From assembly GCA_934728065.1 (NCBI GenBank), contig CAKVDW010000011.1:1-64000 (forward strand): 64,000 nt of DNA. Direction: 5' to 3'. A program made the translations under genes and the position numbers. The notes under the pieces were generated by a model. The model was not told the DNA's origin. It was given only the letters and a program-made list of their open reading frames with translations, and did no database searches. The stretch's first letter is position 1, and every line of letters starts with the position of its first letter. This document shows, in pieces, positions 61,595-64,000 of the stretch. This DNA is from an uncultured Campylobacter sp. Its GTDB lineage: Bacteria > Campylobacterota > Campylobacteria > Campylobacterales > Campylobacteraceae.

Positions 61595-63282
61595 CAGCTC
61601 TCCTTATGCGCTTCGCTATAATCAACATCATTTTCGACTAAGGTTTGAAGCAGTGCAGCTACCTCTTGGCTTTTTTCAGTAACTAAGGCTCTTAATTTTT
61701 CAATTAAAATATCATACTGCAACGCATCCTCATCAATGCCATCGCCTATGCCAAGCTGGTCCTCAACCCTCTTACGCGCAGCATTGAATTTCTCCAAAGT
61801 ATCCTCAACATCCTCAACAGCTTCTGCTTCTCTTTGTAGCTCTTCCTCAGCTTCTTGAAGGTCTGCAAGCATTTTTTGAGTAAATGGAGCAATAACCTTT
61901 TTGTAGAAAATAAAGAGTAAAATCGCTGCGATAATGTATTTTGCTGGTGGTATGAAAGGATTAACAAATCTTTCATAGAAAGTCTTAACTTGACTTTCAA
62001 CCAAGGCATCTTTGCGTTGGAACTCTAAATTGCTTACTGTTACAAAGTCTCCTCTAGCTGCATTAAAATTAATGGTTCTTTGAACTAGATTTTCTATGCT
62101 TTGTAATTGCTCAACACTCAAAGGAGTATATTCTACTTGTCTGTTGCCGTTTTCATCAACACTTTCTTGGTATTTACCGTCTATCATAACAGCAGCTGAT
62201 GTCCTTATGATAGTTGCGAAAGATTTTTGAGTGTTGGTAATGGTTTTTGAAACCTCGTTGTTTGTAGTTACTTGATTTTTCTTTGAATACTCAAGTCCAT
62301 TTGGTCCATCAAGCCCTTCAACAGGTCCTATGTTTGAAACGGCTCCAGGCACGCCTTGTATAGCAGGGTCTTTTCGTCCTTGTGTTTCTTCATTTAAGGT
62401 TTGCTCGCTTCTTACTACTGTGTTAGGGTCATAAACTTCGCTTTGAGATTGCATTTTTGAAAAGTCAAACTCTATATTTACACTAGCTACTACTTTATCT
62501 ACCCCACCAGCAAATGGCGCAAGGGTATTGATGATTTTTTGTTCTAACTCAGCCTCGTGGTCTCTTTTGTATTTAACCTGCGCAGCGATTAAATCGCTTT
62601 CATAAAGCTCCTCATCATCAAGGCGAATACCATTTTGGTCTGTAATTCTTACATTTTCAAGGGTAAGTTTAGGCACAGCAGCTGAAACTATGTTTTTAAT
62701 CCCGTCAATTTGCTTTCTTGTAAGTTTTAAGCCCTCTCTTATAGTAAGAACCACAGCAGCAGTTGGCGGAACTTGTCTTTCAGTAAAAACACTCTCATCA
62801 GGTATGGCTACATTGATAATAGCTCTTTGTATAGGCTCTAAAGCCTCTATGGCTCTGGAAAGCTCGCCTTGCAAAGCCCTTAACTGCCTAACCTTTTCAT
62901 CAGCCTTTGTTGCACCAAATTGCTGAATATCAAAAATTTCATAACCTACGCGAGAATCCTTAATAAGACCCTCGCTGGCTATCATCATTCTTTGTCTATA
63001 AACTTGTTCTGGTGGAACTAATATAGTTCTTTCATTTCTAAGCTCATAAGGCACACTATTTTGTTCTAATTTTGCTACAATAGCCGCTGCATTCGCCGCA
63101 CTAGTATCCTCAACAAGCACAGCATAACCAGAGCCTACAGAGCTGCCTCCTCTAAAAAGAGCCAAAAATACCAAAAAACCGATAACAGCAACGATAGAAG
63201 CACCGATGACTATTCGTTGTTTTTTAGTTAGTTTTTGATAAAGCAGCCCGATTTGATGAAGCATACTTTTAAATTCTTCCAT
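61594..63282 (-). CDS. fliF: Flagellar MS-ring protein FliF
   Basis: Forms the membrane MS-ring on which the flagellar rotor is built. The 562-residue product has a first membrane helix (RIVIGASIVAVIGFLVFLAL), periplasmic ring-building motifs (YAVLVEDTSAANAAAIVAKL, LQGELSRAIEALEPIQRAII, RKQIDGIKNIVSAAVPKL), a second helix (YIIAAILLFIFYKKVIAPF) and a cytoplasmic C-terminus for FliG (QYDILIEKLRALVTEKSQEV). GAGGGTGT precedes the ATG. Confidence 0.97.
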   Translation of the reverse strand: MEEFKSMLHQIGLLYQKLTKKQRIVIGASIVAVIGFLVFLALFRGGSSVGSGYAVLVEDTSAANAAAIVAKLEQNSVPYELRNERTILVPPEQVYRQRMMIASEGLIKDSRVGYEIFDIQQFGATKADEKVRQLRALQGELSRAIEALEPIQRAIINVAIPDESVFTERQVPPTAAVVLTIREGLKLTRKQIDGIKNIVSAAVPKLTLENVRITDQNGIRLDDEELYESDLIAAQVKYKRDHEAELEQKIINTLAPFAGGVDKVVASVNIEFDFSKMQSQSEVYDPNTVVRSEQTLNEETQGRKDPAIQGVPGAVSNIGPVEGLDGPNGLEYSKKNQVTTNNEVSKTITNTQKSFATIIRTSAAVMIDGKYQESVDENGNRQVEYTPLSVEQLQSIENLVQRTINFNAARGDFVTVSNLEFQRKDALVESQVKTFYERFVNPFIPPAKYIIAAILLFIFYKKVIAPFTQKMLADLQEAEEELQREAEAVEDVEDTLEKFNAARKRVEDQLGIGDGIDEDALQYDILIEKLRALVTEKSQEVAALLQTLVENDVDYSEAHKES

Positions 63283-63305
63283 ACACCCTCAATCCAAAGC
63301 CAGAT

Positions 63306-63365
63306 TTACTCAAGCCCACCAAAACGAAAGTTTTCATAAGCTGTTTTTATGGTGTCTCTTGGCAT
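63306..63365 (-). CDS. Possible 19-codon leader ORF upstream of fliF
   Basis: A short frame MPRDTIKTAYENFRFGGLE starts at ATG 63365 with AGGG seven bases upstream and ends 23 bases before fliF. The start codon lies in the loop of a small hairpin (CTTGG-ATATG-CCAAG). It lies downstream of a clear -10 element, so it is transcribed with fliF. It could be a regulatory leader peptide, a small protein or chance. I do not recognise the peptide. Confidence 0.4.
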   Translation of the reverse strand: MPRDTIKTAYENFRFGGLE

Positions 63366-63398
63366 ATCCAAGCCCTGTTTTTTTTTAAATTTGCTGAT

Positions 63399-63404
63399 AT
63401 TATA
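63399..63404 (-). promoter_or_regulatory. -10 element of the fliF-fliG-fliH-dxs operon
   Basis: Minus-strand GG-TATAAT about 115 bases upstream of fliF. No sigma54 or sigma28 motif is visible in the hisC-fliF gap, in line with early flagellar genes being sigma70-dependent in this genus. The remaining bases up to hisC (63405-63543) show nothing recognised. Confidence 0.6.
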
Positions 63405-63543
63405 CCTTTTTTAAGCAAGTTTTCAGCATATTTTTACAAAAAAATTTAAAAATTTGGTTATTTTATAGACTTTTAGAGAAAAAATGACACTAATTTGCGT
63501 TATTTAACTCAAATTTTTACCTTCAAAATAAGATATTTAATCA

Positions 63544-64000
63544 TCAAACTTTTATGAGATTTTTAAATTCATCAAAAAACGCGTCATTTTCCTCTTTTAA
63601 GCCTATGGTTATGCGGATAGCATTTAAGCCATAGCTTTTCAAATCCCTTATAATAATGCCTTTTTTAAGCAGCTCATCTGCCAAAGCTGAACTTTGATGA
63701 GTTTCAAAAAAATAAGTGATAAAATTCGTGTAAGAATTTATAAATTTAATCCCATTTTGCCTTGCAAAGTCCTCATATCGCTTCATCTGCGTGAAATTGT
63801 TTTGCAGGGTTTGTTCTACAAATTCCTTATCATCAAGGGCGACACAGGCGGCTTTTAAACTTAAATTTGTTACATTAAAGGGCGCGCGAAGCTTGTAAAA
63901 AGCCTTGATGATAGCCTCATTTGCTATGCCATAGCCTACACGCAAGCCACCAAGTGCATAAAGTTTTGAAAAAGTGCCAAGATAAAGCACATTGCTAAAT
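63544..64000 (-). CDS. hisC: Histidinol-phosphate aminotransferase, C-terminal part
   Basis: PLP-dependent class I/II aminotransferase of histidine synthesis. The visible 151 codons enter from the window edge as [20 protein letters not shown], which holds the PLP-binding Lys (SK) and the phosphate-binding Arg, then [40 protein letters not shown] and [20 protein letters not shown] at the substrate-binding C-terminus. The 5' part is beyond 64000. hisC next to fliF is the C. jejuni order. A third histidine gene apart from hisD and hisG. Confidence 0.94.
   Translation of the reverse strand, partial: FSNVLYLGTFSKLYALGGLRVGYGIANEAIIKAFYKLRAPFNVTNLSLKAACVALDDKEFVEQTLQNNFTQMKRYEDFARQNGIKFINSYTNFITYFFETHQSSALADELLKKGIIIRDLKSYGLNAIRITIGLKEENDAFFDEFKNLIKV

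Overview
The window reads as chromosomal DNA of a Campylobacter species, low in G+C and tightly packed. The gene content and order strongly recall C. jejuni but are not identical to it: a sigma54-type flagellin gene, a Pgp1 helical-shape peptidase, a CtsG transformation pseudopilin, CmeRABC efflux, a MOMP-type porin, CcoG, PerR, and a fliF-fliG-fliH-dxs block beside hisC. Most promoters are a bare TATAAT-like -10 element in AT-rich DNA, as is usual in this genus. Gene identities come from motif recognition and recalled family features; no database search was run.

Layout. 1-6.1 kb: a partial chemoreceptor, rsmD, and the histidine genes hisD and hisG standing apart, with a frameshifted gene behind a sigma28-like promoter between them. 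About 1.1 kb of gene-poor DNA here carries palindromic REP/MITE-like repeats. 6.6-8.4 kb: flagellin behind a canonical sigma54 promoter, then a big terminator, a candidate small RNA and an orphan mobile-element (LPD3-like) gene. 9-17 kb: pldA-mobA, and divergently a rqcH/NFACT, coiled-coil, cdsA, dxr, pgp1, tsaD, ctsG run. 17-31 kb (minus, then plus): an AAA+ ATPase/lipoprotein/Sel1 operon, HicAB, yajQ, a hydroxyacid dehydrogenase, a YgiC/YgiB-like pair, rpsU, porin, a GNAT toxin-antitoxin-like pair, ccoG, a broken YafQ toxin-antitoxin pair, purA and two flagellar-type coiled-coil/MotE-like proteins. 31-38 kb: a ModE-like regulator and cmeR-cmeABC with a visible operator. 38-40 kb: two heme-pathway genes.

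40-46 kb is the most unusual part: two DUF2972 proteins flank a SAM methyltransferase, all downstream of glmM-lspA. Two of the three genes carry poly-G tracts. The methyltransferase is OFF as read (G12; G11 would restore it) and the upstream DUF2972 gene is ON (G10). The two DUF2972 genes share a 92-bp nearly identical DNA block. The DUF2972 sequences show features reminiscent of sulfotransferases, so this looks like a phase-variable surface-modification cassette. A third G/C tract (14) lies inside a TonB-dependent receptor gene, which is ON.

46-64 kb: ccpA, rpsT-prfA-argD, a kinase-phosphatase-like protein with a degenerate P-loop, a small PepSY-like secreted protein, serC, the TonB receptor, xseA-ubiE-perR, dxs-fliH-fliG-fliF (with a 19-codon leader ORF) and the 3' part of hisC. 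Three toxin-antitoxin-like loci lie within about 9 kb between otherwise conserved housekeeping genes.
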